64,000 bases of DNA from Maniola hyperantus. Its lineage: Eukaryota; Arthropoda; Insecta; Lepidoptera; Nymphalidae. The DNA is taken from positions 6,289,439 to 6,353,438 of the forward strand of contig NC_048561.1 in assembly GCF_902806685.2 (NCBI RefSeq), in the 5' to 3' direction. Position 1 is the stretch's first letter. Every line of letters starts with the position of its first letter. The notes under the pieces were generated by a model. The model saw only the letters and a program-made list of their open reading frames with translations. It made no database searches and was not told the origin of the DNA. Of this stretch, positions 33,020 to 46,500 are shown one piece after another. Made by a program: the position numbers and the translations under genes.

Positions 33020-36000
33020 ATGGCGTCTGAGCGCTACAGTTTTTCTCTAACAACTTTTAGGTAATTTAATATCTTTTAAATATAATTGCTATTAAAATTA
33101 ACGTATTTACTAGTTCTCTAGCCATGCTTTTCAAGTTTGCAGTAAAACGCTTCTCAAAACTCGTTATAAACCGGTGTTTTCAAACTTCAATTTCGAAAGT
33201 GATTTTTCGCTTGAAACCTAATTTTCTTGTTATTTTATTGCAGCCCGTCAGGTAAATTAGTGCAAATCGAATATGCTCTAGCCGCTGTAGCCGCCGGCGG
33301 GACATCCGTCGGTATTAAAGGTAACTATTTGTATGTTTTGTAGGTTATTTATTGTTTAGTCATCCTTAAGTTACAAAAGGTTACAAAAAGTTTGAACTGG
33401 TAAAACGCCTCACTTTTGTACGTTCATGATATATACATGAAAGGTTAAAATATAAAAGCCAGCAGTCTATTCGTTCGTTCGTTATATTATATGTGAGATC
33501 CAAAAATGTGTCGTGTCTACTAGCTTTTCAGGCTCCATCTGTTTAACAGCGTGACGAAATTAGGTACAGCTATAGCTTGCATCCCAGGGGTGAACATAGA
33601 CTATTTTTGTCCTGCAAAATGTAAATTTTCCACAGGATTCTTCAATCCACGCAGACACAAAATTGGTAATATATGAATGAGTCTTGTAAGTAATTAGTAT
33701 AGCCACAAAGTATAAACTTGTTGTTTGTTTCCAGCATCAAATGGAGTAGTGATAGCAACAGAAAACAAGCACAAAAGCTTCCTCTACGATGAGCACAGTG
33801 TCAACAAGGTGGAGATGATCACGGGACACATTGGTATGAAACCTTTTTATAGAATAGAATTTTTATTCAAATAAACTTTTACAAGTACTTTTGAATAATC
33901 GAATGGATCTACTACTTGTTCAGAATACCTTTCTGAGGAGAAACAGCAAGAAATTTGGCGGTTGGTCTTTTCAATGTAATTGTGATCTCACATATGAGTG
34001 ACAGAGACAACACTCTACGAAGCCGAAATGTCTTTCTAAAAATCGAAGTACAATATTTCGTGCCGGCTACTGTACTATATACATATGTAAGTTGTTCAGA
34101 TATCCAGTATCTATCCAAACAGCTGTTTTTATATTAATAATTTCCAGGCATGGTGTACTCGGGCATGGGCCCAGACTACCGCCTGCTGGTGACGCAGGCT
34201 CGCAAGATGGCCCAGCAGTACTTCCTGATGTACCACGAGCCCATCCCCACGGCGCAGCTGGTGCAGAGGGTCGCGACCGTCATGCAGGAGTACACACAGT
34301 CAGGGTGAGGAAGTATACCTATCAGCATAGAAAAATAAAGCAGTAGGTTCTTTTTTTTTCATATACAAGTCAAGACCAACAGAGTTGTTCACATGTAGAA
34401 TAAATTGCCTAAGGATGTGGTTATGTCAAGTTCTGTTAACCAGTGGCCCTACCACGGTTGTTTGACAGCTACAATGTCACGATCGCAATCATCTCTGATT
34501 GGTTAATGCTCGCTCACTATTGGCCACAATGCATTGTTGCAACAAGAATCGCACAAATTCAGCCAATCAGAACAATTGAGATTGTAATAATGATTGCTGC
34601 AGGTTTTAGACAATACCCTACCAGTTCAACAATAGATTGGACAAACATTTGGAAACCTCGAAGCACTTCTGATATAGATGCATCAGCGAAAGCTGCTTAG
34701 TCTATTAAAAATAAAGATAATAATACCCTTGTTAAGTTAACCCTTGACTGCAATACCTGGTGGTAAGTGATGATGCAGTCTAAGATGAAAGCGGGCTAAC
34801 CTTGAAGAGGTATGGCAGTTTTTATTAAACCAAACTTTTGGTTTCTACACGGCATCGTATCAGAACGTTAAATCGCTTGGCGGCACGGCTTTGCCGGTAG
34901 GGTGGTAATTAGCTACGGCCGAAGCTTCCTACCAGACAAAACTAGCCGAACAATATGTATTTCACCAATAAACTAATTGTTTTAGTGGTGTCCGTCCATT
35001 TGTTGTGCCACTGCTCATTTGCGGTAGTACAACTGTAGTACGGAACCCTCGGTGCGCGAGGCTGACTCGCACTTGGCTGGTTTTTTATCTAGCCGAACAA
35101 TATTATGTTAGATATATGTACCAATAATAGACATTCCTTGGGGTCCCATGGGGCTGGAATGGCGACCTCGCACCGGAAGACGCAGTGTTGGAAGACCCCC
35201 CACTAGACTAGATTCCGGAGCCGCTGGATTCACGCGGCGCAAGACCGTGGCGTGTGGAAGTCCCTACAAGAGACCTATGTCCAGCTGTGGACATCTATCG
35301 TTTGATAAAAAAATATTCAATTAAACTTTTGCAAGTACTTTTGAATCGTCAGCTGCATCTATCACTGGTTTAGAATGCCTTTCCTACCGAGAAGAACCAG
35401 CAAGAAACTCGACCGTTGCCCTGATGATGATGATTTATGTATTTCACCAATAAACTAATTATTTTAGTGGTGTCCGTCCGTTCGGCGTGTCCCTGCTGAT
35501 CTGCGGCTGGGACAGCGGCCGCCCCTACCTGTTCCAGTGCGACCCCTCCGGAGCGTACTTTGCGTGGAAAGCCACTGCCATGGGCAAGAACTTCAACAAC
35601 GGCAAGACTTTCCTCGAGAAAAGGTAAATAGAAAATTCCTTATCCTTTGCAGATTGTCACTTCTCATCAAATGTATTTTTTATTGGGTACTAGCTGATGC
35701 CCGCGACTTTTCCGCGTGGAATTAGGTTTCCCGTGGGAACTCTTTGATTTTCCGAGATAAAAAGTAGCCTATGTCACTCCAGGTTTTTATCTATACTCAT
35801 GCAATAAATCACATCAGTCCGTTGGACTGTTGCGACGCGATTGATGGACAAACACACTTTCACAGTACAGTACAGTGCGCGCCCGAAAGTAATGTACATC
35901 GGCCTTTAGAAGGAAATAGCAATTTGTAGAGCGCTGTCCCTGTCGTTGAGATCGACAAAACGTCATATAGGTATGAGTGACAGAGACAACGCTCTACAAA

Positions 36001-36632
36001 GCCGAAATGTCATTCTAAAGGCCGATGTAGGGTCAGCAACAAAGGTTTGCACCCGCCAGTACAAGCGACTATGGACATGTGCGTACCTAGCTTTGTTGCT
36101 GACCCTACATCGGCCTTTAGAATGACATTTCGGCTTTGTAGAGCGTTGTCTCTGTCACTCATACCTATATGACGTTTTGTCGGTTTTGCATTACTTTCAG
36201 CTGCGTACTGTACTACTCTAGTCACTCGTATTAAACTACTAGCTGACTATACAAATTTCAAACCCCTATTTCACCCCCTTAGGGGTCGAATTTTCAAAAA
36301 CCCTTTCTTAGCGGATGCCTACGTCATAATAGCTATCTACATGCCAATTTTCAGCCCGATCCGTCCAGTAGTTTGAACTGTGCGATGATAGATTAGTCAG
36401 TTAGTCAGTCAGTCACCTTTTCCTTTTATATATTTAGACTATTTGTGTTTCATCCAGGTACACGGAAGAATTGGAGCTCGATGACGCGGTCCACACAGCC
36501 ATACTGACCCTCAAGGAAGGGTTCGAAGGCGCGATGACGGCCGACAACATCGAAGTGGGCATCTGCGACGCGAGCGGGTTCCGCAGACTCGAGCCCGCGC
36601 ACGTCAAAGACTATCTAGCGAATATCCCCTAA
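33020..36632 (+). CDS. Prosalpha2: Proteasome subunit alpha type-2, complete
   Basis: A structural alpha-ring subunit of the 20S proteasome. Exons: 33020-33060, 33244-33320, 33735-33833, 34148-34304, 35468-35623 and 36458-36632 (TAA). All junction phases agree and give about 234 aa, the normal length. The start 'MASERYSFSLTTFSPSGKL' carries the alpha-subunit N-terminal signature ('YSFSLTTFSPSG', then 'QIEYALAAV'). Further conserved blocks are 'NGVVIATENK', 'GMVYSGMGPDYRLL', 'FGVSLLICGWDSG' and 'GICDASGFRRL'. Alpha subunits have no catalytic threonine, and none is seen. Exons 4-6 are GC-rich compared with the introns. Poly(A) signal AATAAA is at 36652-36657. A decoy copy of the exon 5 start lies in intron 4. 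Confidence 0.96.
34443..34710. repeat. Unclassified intronic segment with a chance open frame
   Basis: The stretch 'cagtggccctaccacggttg' to about 34640 is unlike the flanking intron and contains an 85-codon open frame with no recognisable protein. It resembles a MITE or other short element in composition, but I could not find clear inverted ends. Confidence 0.3.
34955..35028 (+). repeat. Partial copy of Prosalpha2 exon 5 with its acceptor
   Basis: 'ttcaccaataaactaatt.ttttagtggtgtccgtcc' occurs here and at the real exon 5 border (35440-35480). Intron side: almost identical over about 30 bases. Exon side: about 45 bases recognisable, read as 'GVRPFVVPLLICGS' against the real 'GVRPFGVSLLICGW'. 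The copy then runs into a family C fragment ('gtacggaaccctcg'), so it cannot replace exon 5. Confidence 0.8.
35090..35310 (+). mobile_element. RTE LINE tail fragment
   Basis: 'ctggaatggcgacctcgcac', 'ggaagaccccccactagact', 'gtggcgtgtggaagtcccta' and 'gacctatgtccagctgtgga' are the last codons and 3' UTR of a lepidopteran RTE family, different from the element at 27-31 kb. Similar tails are at about 47635-48150 (interrupted) and 51895-52100. Confidence 0.65.
35864..36214. mobile_element. Palindromic MITE in Prosalpha2 intron 5
   Basis: Ends 'agtacagtac' and 'gtactgtact'. Long inner arms with 'acatcggcctttagaa', 'gagtgacagagacaacgctc' and their inverted copies. A partial relative is at about 33985-34080 in intron 3. 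Confidence 0.72.
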
Positions 36633-36765
36633 TATGTAGCAGTGTGTGTTAAATAAATGAGCTTTTCCGTTTTGTATGGAGTGTTTTATTTCTAAACTAA
36701 TTTTATAGGTTGGCTCTTTAACTATAATTTCATAAGAAAAATTTAAATCATTAAAAATGTACCAC

Positions 36766-36980
36766 CTCTTACACTAAACCTTTCTGCTGCCTCCTGCCAA
36801 GTGGAGTTTTAGTGCTAAAAAAAATTTACGAGACATTTCACCGCGATTAATAGCCTCATCTGGTGACAGAAGGGCTGGCTCATTTTTTGCGCAACGGATC
36901 AGCCTGGCTGTCCAGCGCGGAAATGCAGCCAGTATTCTTGGCACCATTCCACGCGGTCATGATTTATATAGTAATTAGAT
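36766..36980 (-). mobile_element. LINE 3' fragment
   Basis: Read on minus, 'aatcatgaccgcgtggaatg', 'caagaatactggctgcattt' and 'ctggacagccaggctgatcc' match the 3' end of a common lepidopteran LINE ('DRVEW'). A shorter relative is at about 51541-51585 ('cccgcgtggaatggtgccaa', 'tactggctgcatttcc'). Confidence 0.5.
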
Positions 36981-37542
36981 AAGGCTAGCTAAAAAAAAAA
37001 TGTGAAATAAAATTTTATAAAATAAAAAAATGGTGTTATACATCGATGTAATTATACCATTTTAAGTCAAGTCAAACGTAAACAATTTTCAAAAAACTCG
37101 AAATTAAATTCCAAAACATAGTTTCGTTTGGGACTAGTTAGTGTCTCAAAAGTAGAAATAGTTAACGCCCACTGTCATTTGTATGGAATTATGTAACAGA
37201 GGGAGCCCTATACTAACTTTTAGGTATACATATTAATCTATGATACTAACTTCTTTCTGTGGATAGTGTGTAGGGGAAACTCAGAACAAGGACTATTAGA
37301 AGTAGCCCTATTGTGACACTTACTGTTAGAGCGAGATAGCTAAATGCATTTAAGCTCTTATTAGAACGTGACAAAATGATTATGTTTTGTCCTTATCACC
37401 GTGGCCACTTTTTTTGTTTGCCAAAATGTATTTGTACGTGAGGTTTTGGCAAACAACGTGAAGTGAGGTTATGTTGACTCAAGTATTGTAAATAAATAAT
37501 TGATTCGTTTTGTTGTTTTGTTGTTTTTGAAGTTATTGTGCA

Positions 37543-37613
37543 ATGGTGGGTTGCAGTATACTAGGCTACAATAGCCGAAGCGAACGTAAAATAGACGGAA
37601 TAACATTTCACAA
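37543..37613 (+). pseudogene. THAP-like first exon, zinc ligand lost
   Basis: ATG at 37543 opens 'MVGCSILGYNSRSERKIDGI' then 'TFHK', followed by a perfect donor (AA/gtaagta). The layout M-V-G-C, N-x-R-S and a closing T-F-H-K is that of the first exon of THAP zinc-finger proteins, which bind DNA through a C2CH motif. The second cysteine should sit where this frame has Tyr (TAC instead of TGC). No downstream THAP exon is seen. It could be a decayed gene fragment or a piece of a THAP transposase. Confidence 0.45.
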
Positions 37614-37739
37614 GTAAGTACCTCTGCTTGAGCGAGAGGGACTGAGGGGGCCACGCTAATTGCATATCTGGACATATCTGTGAGGGGCAAACTAGCTAAG
37701 CTGGATTCATGAATAAAAAAACAACTTTGCACCATCCAT

Positions 37740-40080
37740 ATTTATTATAAAATATGACATTGTAAAACAGTACAATATATCTATAAAAAATGGTTTAAAA
37801 GATTATTTTGTACGATAAAGTTTACATTTATTTATATATTTTATAACAGCTTTAAAAATATTCGAAACGAAATATATTTTGTTAAAAAAATGTTTATTAA
37901 ATCTCCACGGATAAGGCGAATTCACTATGGAGATTTTATTTGATTTGATAGTTTAGTATATTTTCAACGTTGCCATATAAAAGTTTTTAATTTCTACTAA
38001 ATTGTTAATAACTAATGGACACAGTGCAAAATTCGAACTTTTAAATATTTATACCTCTAATACAATTAATATTTTTAAAACATTGCATTGGTCAGCATTA
38101 ATAAATTACTTGGGATAAAAACAGCACCGGTTCTTTGTAAACATTTAATAAGGCACAATTTTGGAAAAGGCTATAAGTTGTAGGCAAAAATAACAAAAAT
38201 CTATAAAAACTACAAAGTATAACTACAATAAAATAGTAAAAATCGATAAGTTTCAAATGCAAAAATAGCTATAACATAGTTTTATGTAAAATTTCTTAAT
38301 ATAATTTTTTTAAATATGTTTTCTAAAAAGCTTAGCTTGACATACACATTTCTTTATTTGGATGGATGTATGTGTGCACACACACTAATTCTACGTACAT
38401 TCGTATTCACACAATATGTGTGTGAATAAATAAGTGGAATAATTAATTTTTTTTAAATATAACATCCACAACATTTATATAGGTACTAAAAGCACATAAT
38501 AAATTGTAAAATTTTAACAGTGTATATTCTAGGCGACATTTTTCTATATAATTTACTTTACCTACTGTAAAACAAATTAGCAAAGTAAAAATATATTTAA
38601 AAAAAAAACTTATTTTAGATTATTATTTATACAAAAACATTGTTTTCAATTACTAAAATATTAGGTAAGTATACCTAGTAAAAAAAGAGATAAAAAGACA
38701 AAAACAAATTCTTAAAAATTGACTAGGTTATAAAATTGCAAAAAAAATATTTGTGATGTGTTCGATTTCATTGGAAGTAAAACTCTAGTTAAAAATGTCG
38801 CCATACTATAATTTAAAAAAAAAAACCTGCAAGCGAATCGCCATACATGAATAAAAGAAACACGAAATAAGTACTGTAGTTTCACCTAAAAACTAAGGGT
38901 GTACACACACTACTGTGTACTGTGACGTGACAGACGGTGACCGGAGTCATACATTTAATATGAGGAGACTGGTTTGTTGTGGCACTGGCGAGATTGTGTT
39001 GCAACACAATAATGTGTGTTCACCTTAAAACTAAAGCTATATTATTGTTAACGCAACAAATGCCATATTAAAATACTATTAAAATTATTAAAAAAATCTT
39101 ACGTAGTAGTGATTGTAACAAACTTATAAAACTGAAAAATCTACGTTAAAATTAAGCTTTCATACCGCGAAATTGTCATATTGGTAGCGCTTTTGGGGCA
39201 GGGTTGCCTTACTTTAGGGTTTTCTACTAATTTGGTAGCTTTTATGTAAAAAAAGGGTACACTCATATTAGTCTCACTGCCTTATATCATACTATGCATA
39301 ACGTTCAACTAAGTAACTGAGCACCTCAGAAATGTTAGGTCGAATTTGTACTTAAACTCACTTCATTGGGCTGCTTATTTTTCACATAAGTACTTGTCAC
39401 ATTTTTGTTGTATGTTTATTGAAATCAAGTGATTTTTTTTTGGTGATATAATTTACATAATATGTACATGTAAGTTAAAAAGTACCTTGCACTGGTCTCA
39501 TCAATTGCATCCTACTTTATTCTCGGTAAAAAAGGCATTTCGAACCAGTGATAGATGCATCTGACGATTCTGAAGTACTTGTGAAAGTTTAATTGAATCA
39601 AAGTCAAGTCAAAGTCAAATGATTCATTAAAAATAGGTAATAAATTACTCTTTTTGATGTAGAAAAGTAGAAAGAGTAGTCTGGTGTTAGATTTGTAAGA
39701 TATAGTGGTGATAATTACTACGCAAACTTAAAACTAAAGCTACGAGGGTTCCAAAGCCCAGGTCCAATCACTAACCATTTTATAAATGCGAAAGTGTGTT
39801 TGTTTGTTGGTTTATTGGTTTGTCCTTCAATCACGTCGCAACAGAGCAACGGATATAGTTTAAGACCTGGAGAGTGACATAGGCTACTTTTTATCCCGGA
39901 AAATCAAAGAGTTCCCACGGGATTTTTAAACACCTAAATCCGTACGAAGTCGCGGGCATCAGCTAGTAAAATATATTTTTGGTTTTGATAGCAGTCGGCA
40001 TTTTGTAAAACTTATATGAAACAACAAACAAACAGTGAAGTAATTTGAATGCACCCTTATCGAGCTAATGGGCCAGTGTT
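37740..40080 (-). other. AT-rich stretch, possible long 3' UTR of uex
   Basis: No recognisable coding sequence. The DNA is very AT-rich and has fewer dispersed repeats than its surroundings; a Helitron-like family B copy is at 39770-39965. It lies directly downstream of the uex stop, and the minus strand has candidate AATAAA sites ('tttatt' on plus) near 37740. I infer that part of it is uex 3' UTR, but the extent cannot be read from sequence. Confidence 0.35.
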
Positions 40081-40545
40081 GAAATTTTAATTGTCATTAT
40101 GGTAGTTTTCAGACAGTGTTGCCTGACGTTACGGATTTCTACTGATTTAGTAATATTGCTCTCTATCTTTCTAATGTGTGAATTTTAATTGTCATTACGG
40201 TAGTTTTCAGACAGTGTTGCCTGACGTTACGGATTTCTACTGATTTAGTAATATTGCTCTCTATCTTTCTAATGTGTGAATTTTAATTGTCATTACGGTA
40301 GTTTTCAGACAGTGTTGCCTGACGTTACGGATTTCTACTGATTTAGTAATATTGCTCTCTACCTTTCTAATGTGTGAATTTTAATTGTCATTATGGTAGT
40401 TTTCAGACAGTGTTGCCTGACGTTACGGATTTCTACTGATTTAGTAATATTGCTCTCTACCTTTCTAATGTGTGAATTTTAATTGTCATTATGGTAGTTT
40501 TCAGACAGTGTTGCCTGACGTTAGGGTTTTCTACTAATTTGGTAG
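40081..40545 (-). repeat. 98-bp minisatellite at the uex 3' end
   Basis: Five units, marked by 'ttgtcattacggtagttttc' starting at 40091, 40189, 40287, 40385 and 40483, a constant 98-bp period. Units differ by only a few bases until the last, which changes to 'ttagggttttctactaattt' just before the uex stop at 40546. The same variant end appears in an isolated copy near 39193-39240. The array therefore occupies the first ~460 bases of the uex 3' UTR. Confidence 0.88.
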
Positions 40546-43500
40546 CTATGGAGTCAGCAGCTTTTGTTCTTCCGGATTGGGCTCCCCTTTTTCGTATGAC
40601 TTGAACGTGGAATTGGTCACTGGGCTAGCGGACGCGGGTAAAAGCTGAAAAAAAATAGATTGATTAATTTTTTTTAAATATTTATGGACACAGCGTTACG
40701 TAGAAAGCCTGCAATAGAAATCCACACTGCAAATTTATCCCGACAGGTGGCGCAAAAGCGAACCGGCCATAGAGGTAGTATATCATCTGTGGAACATTGT
40801 ATGAGCTTCCAGCAGTGGCGTGCACAGTGTTTGAAGCCACGGTAGGCATTAGTTAGGTAGGTGCCTGTTTACTGGCAGATCATAATGAAAAATATGCATT
40901 GAGCTATTGCAACTGGGGTAAGCAGTGCATTTATGCCTCTATGACCTGCACGCCACGCCTTCCAGGTGTCATACATGTAATAATTCACGAAACAATCATA
41001 TATTGCATCGATATCAACAATTCTTAGCAAAGCTAGTACATAAACGAACAATGTGGCTAATTCCGTTGTACACAATCTCTAAACTAAACTAAAATGACCC
41101 GTCTTAATCTATTGCTATTCCTTTCAAAATGTTGCTTGCGGAAAAGGATAGCACTAGATTTAGACCTCTTAATTTAGTTTAGTTTAGAGATTGTGTCCGA
41201 GAGAATCGAACCCATTATAGATTTTAATTTGACATTGGCACGATCTCTTGTGGCGCCCTCTGAGATCCAAAAATGTAGATATGCGTGCCCGGGATCGAAG
41301 CCCGGACCTCCCGAATAGGTCGACATCTTAACAACGCTATCACCGTTTTTTTTTAGAAAAGACTTATTGATTCATTATTTCGTAGCGTAGTAGTTTTTTG
41401 TTCATAATAATGTATTAATGTATTACATGTATTTTCTATAATTTAGGTAACTAGTTGTTAATAACTATGATTTTGTACATAAAAATATTGTAAACAGCTA
41501 AATACCCACCAAATATAAACATTTTAATGTCTCGTTTTAGGAACTTCCAAGTCCTGATAGCGTGAAATTAAAGATACATATACACATTAAGATCCATATA
41601 GAATATCGTTTTACTTAATTCTAGAGTTTTCCAGGAGAAATACTTACTTGGCCTTTCAAAAAAAAGTTAAAGCTCAAGCCTAACTTTACCGCAAGCGAAG
41701 CGAGCGACCATTTTATTATCTTAATAAAAACGACTCTTTACTAGTTTTTACAATAAATTTGCTTGTAAAATGGCTCTTACTTCACCACTATTAAAACTAT
41801 GAAGTACCACCCTTGGGCCGTAAAAATATTGCCATACTGTTATTAGTTTACAATGTGCGGGAATAGTCATATTCGCACTAGTGCGGGAATATAGCAGCCG
41901 CCACACGAAACAGCTTTTGACTTGAAAACTTGAATTAATAAGGAAGTATCTTAGGATACTTTTAATAATTTTAATCTATTGGAATGTTCGACATTGGCAC
42001 TGATTCTGATCGCAACTAAATTTTAGAGTATTCGCATCCTCTTCTTACTGGTGTAATATGACACTTTATATTTTAAATTTATGGAAGAAAAACATCAGAA
42101 ACTTTTTTTTTAAAAAGAAAAACATCGGATCGACACTAATGGCGCCGATTCTATTGTCTCTCTTCAAATTAAATTTAGAGTATCTGCATCTTTTTCTTTT
42201 TAATATTCCAAAAAAAGGACGGAAAATGAATTTTAAATTTAAAGACTAAATTTTAGTGCACTCTACAAATTTAAACAGGCTCGCGACTGGCAGCTAAAGT
42301 CACAAGGTTTGACAGTTCAAAATAAATTAGATTTCTGTCCTTTTCATATTAGATTGGTAAGAAAGAGACGCGACTACTCTAAAATGTAGTTGCGCTCAGA
42401 ATCTGTACCGGCAATTGGGTATTTGACTCCAATTTTTTTAATACTTTATTATAAACTAGGATAAAAATAATGACGTAAACTAAAAAAAAACTAATTAAAT
42501 CGATCAAATAACAAAAAAGTTATAAGCATTTAAATATTTCTGATTAGACAGAGATAGCGATATAGCATTTTGACGTCACACCTTACTAATGCCATAGTAG
42601 CTTCGTGCGGTTTCATACAAATTTTCGTTTTGCGAGAAAGGGATAGAAGACCCTCCCACTCCAAAATAAAAATGCATGTAACTTTGTAAATCTTTGTTGG
42701 ATTTTAATATATTTTTCAGCGTACGTCATTATTTTTATCCTAGTTTATAATAAAGTAATAATATTTATCAAATTCAAAAGTAGGAAAATACCCAATTTCT
42801 TATTTACCTGTTTAGGCGGCGTTTTCTGTATCTGATGTTCCATGATGTCGTCCAGCCGGTCTCCGTCGCGAAGCAACTGAGAACAAATCTTTTATTGAAA
42901 TTAAGAGCTCAGTCAGTCTTACAACCGCACTCAGAGTCGCTAATCGTTACTAAGATTGAGTTAAAACGAGACAGATTTATGTGAAGGATATAGCTCTGTA
43001 TCTTTTCAACTAAACTTAAGTAACGATTAAGAGACTCTGAGTACGGCTGTCGGAATCTTAAATACTTGTTTTTAAGGTTCCGTACCTCAAAAGCAAAAAC
43101 GGAACGCTTATATGATCACTTTGTTGTCTGTCTGTCAAGAAACCTACAAGGTACTTCCCGTTGATATAGAATCATGAAATTTGGTAGATAGGTAGGTCTT
43201 ATAGCAGACATTCGGGGAAAAATCTGAAAACCTTGTAGTTTTTGAAAAAATTTGTGGTTACATACTACAAAAAAAATTAAATTGTGGTCATGAACTAATA
43301 ATTAGTATTTTCAATTTTCTAAGTAAGATAACTATATCAAGTGGGGTATCATATGAAAGGTCTTCACCTGTGTATTCTAAAACAGATTTTGATTTATTTT
43401 TATGTGTCATAGTTTTTGAATTATCCTGCAAAATGTCGAAAAAATACGACTGTAGTACGGCACCTTCATTGTGCGAGCCTGACTCGCACTTGGCCGGTTT

Positions 43501-46500
43501 TTTTTAAAATAGAGATAGCGAACTGTAGTACGGAACCCTCAGTGCGCGAGTCTGACTCGCACTTGGTCGGTTTTTTTTAAAATCATCATGATCAACCCAT
43601 CACTGGCTCACTACAGAGCACAGGTCTCCTCTCAGAGTGAGAAGGGTTTTGGCCATAGTCTACCACGCTGGCCAAGTGCGGATTGGTAGACTTCACACAC
43701 CCTTGAGAACATTATGGAGAACTCTCAGGCATGCAGGTTTCCTCACGATGTTTTCCTTCACTGTTAAAGCAAGTGATATTTTAATTACTTAAAAACGCAC
43801 ATAACTCCGAAAAGTTAGAGGTGCGACCCGGGATCGAACCCCCGACCTCCGATGGGAGGCGGACGTCCTAACCACAAGGCTATCACAGCTTTTTTTTTAA
43901 ATAGAGATAGCTAATTGTAGTACGGAACTCCCGCGTCCTCACCTTGTCAACTTCAGGTTCTATCTGCTCGTTGGTGCCCCCCTTGTTGAGGGCGCCCTTC
44001 TCCATCAGCGTCGCGCGCTTGGCGGCCAGGTATAGCGATCTGTATAGAATAGAATAGAATAGAATATGTTTTATTCAAGTAAACTTTTTACAAGCGCTTT
44101 TGAATAGTCGGGTAGTTTTAATTTACCACTGGTTCGGAATGCCATTCCTACCGAGAAGAACCAGCAAGAAACTCGGCGGTTGCTCTTTTTAATTTTACAA
44201 TTTACAATGTTATTATACCGTACTATACAAGCCATTGCAGCCCCGTGCATTGCTGGAGCGAGTCAAATCCAAGCTTTTTTATCATTTACATAGTCTTCGA
44301 CTGTATAATATGCTTTTTTTACGAGCATACTTTTACTACATACTGTAGGGCAAACACAATCGAAATTATACAATTTTTAGACATCACTAATATATCTAAA
44401 TATATAAAAGGAAAAGCTGACTGACTGACTGATCTATCAACGCACAGCTCAAACTACAGGACGGATCGCGCTGGAATTTAGCATGCAAATAGCTATTATG
44501 ACGTAGACATCCGCTAAGGAAGGATTTTTGAAAATTCAACCCCTAAAGGCGTAAAATAAGGGTTCAAAACCAAAAGTGTAGTCCACGCGGACGAAGTCGC
44601 GGGTCTAACCTAGTATAATATATATATTACTCACGTATTCAGTCGACGTTAGCCCGACTAGTTTCGAACCCATCCGGGGTCCTTTATATTCTGGATACGT
44701 GAGTATAGCCGTAGAAATATATTATATACTAGCTGCCTCGGCGAACTTCGTAGCGTCTAGATGTCGATTCTTTTACGGGCAATTTTTAAAATGTTTTTCT
44801 CCGTAAGAACCATCCTCGTACTTCAATGAATATTATGAAAAAAGAATTAGCGAAATCGGTTCAGCTGTTCTCGAGATTTGCGATCAGCAACACATTCAGC
44901 GATTCATTTTTATATATAGAAACTAGCTTATGCTCGCGACTTCGTCCGCGTGGACTACAGAAATTTCAAACCCCTATTTCACCCCCTTATGGGTTGAATT
45001 TTCAAAAATCCTTTCTTAGCGGATGCCTACGTCATAATAGCTATTTGCATGCCAAATTTTAGCCCAATCCATCCTGTAGTTTGAGCTGTGCGTTGATAGA
45101 TCAGTCAGTCAGTCAGTCACCTTTTCCTTTTCGAAAATGATAATGGAAATTACTCACGATAGTTTAAACACTAAAATCACTAATATAATCTATACTTCTA
45201 TACTAATATTATAAGCAGCTCCTATTTCATCGCTTTCAAAAGACTCGACGATAATTTTCAACTTTGCGCACATGTATCGTAATGTACTATTACGGCACAA
45301 TTGTTACCTCTTAATGGTGAGGTAGTAGACCTCAGCGATGGCCCTCACGGAGTAGTCCGGCACGAAGGTGTGACGCAGCATGGAGTCCATGTTCAGGTTC
45401 TGCAGGGAACCCAGCGTCGAGGGCGCCGGGGATTCCGCTGTAAATTTTTTTTAATTTTTTTTTAAAGAATATTAGCAATGTTAAATTACTAATATTCCCC
45501 TTTCCTCTCCAACTAAGCGTCAGGCTTGTTCTAGGAGTAGGTACGACAATAGTGCAACGGGCGGGATTTGAACCGTCGACCTTTCGGTTTTCAGTCCACT
45601 CCTATACCGGTTGAGCTATTGGCACCGATTCTAAGCACAACCTAATTTTAGAGTATTCGCACCCTCTTCTTACTATTCTGAAATGAAAAGGACAGAAGCA
45701 GTTTGACATTTCTAAATTTAATTTTTAGATGGTAAAACCCGTGATTTTAGCACGCACTCGCAAACCTACTGTTTAAATTTGTATTGTTTACTAAAATTTA
45801 GAGTCTTTAAATGTGAAAGTCATGTTCCGTTCTTTTTTTAGCATGAGTAAAAAGAAAAGGATGCAGATACTCTAAATTTAGTTTAGAGAGAGAATAGAGA
45901 ATCGGGGCCATTGAGGCTCTTATTAAAAAAAAAGTCACAGAAGGTCACAGATCATGGGTAAGGTAACGCATTGCTAAGGCGCAACGCACATCGACATATT
46001 GGAGTCGAGACTTGGTGAGAGTGAAGGTTGGGTACGTGGGTTGAGTTTGAGCTGTTAATGATAAAAAGTAGCCTGTGTCCTTCCCCGGAATGCAAGCTAT
46101 TTCTGTACCAAATTTCGTCAAAATCGATTGAACGAATGGGCTATGAAAGACTAGCCGACAGACTTACAATTCATGAGAATGTACGGGAGCGGTGTGCAGG
46201 CTCGACCGTACCAAAGGGAGATCTCCCACCGAGCGGTTGGTTGTGCTCGGTAGCGCCAGCTGGGCCGACGGTTATGTCTTGAAACTTCTATATATAGTCC
46301 AGATTGTAGAAAACTCCGTTAGTGCGATTACTATCGGCGGTACATTTGTTCGGGACTACGTCATCGATTGAACAGCGCCATCTAGTTTCTATTGTGGTAA
46401 CCGCCACAAGAACATCCCGCTCACAGACAGACAGACAGACGGACGAATAGACAACAGAGGCTTAGTAATTTAAGGTCCTTTTGGCATAATTCGGGTACAG

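Noticed and set aside
34443..34700. 85-codon open frame in Prosalpha2 intron 3-5 region
   Set aside because: It has no resemblance to a protein family, lies between confirmed exons and has repeat-like composition.
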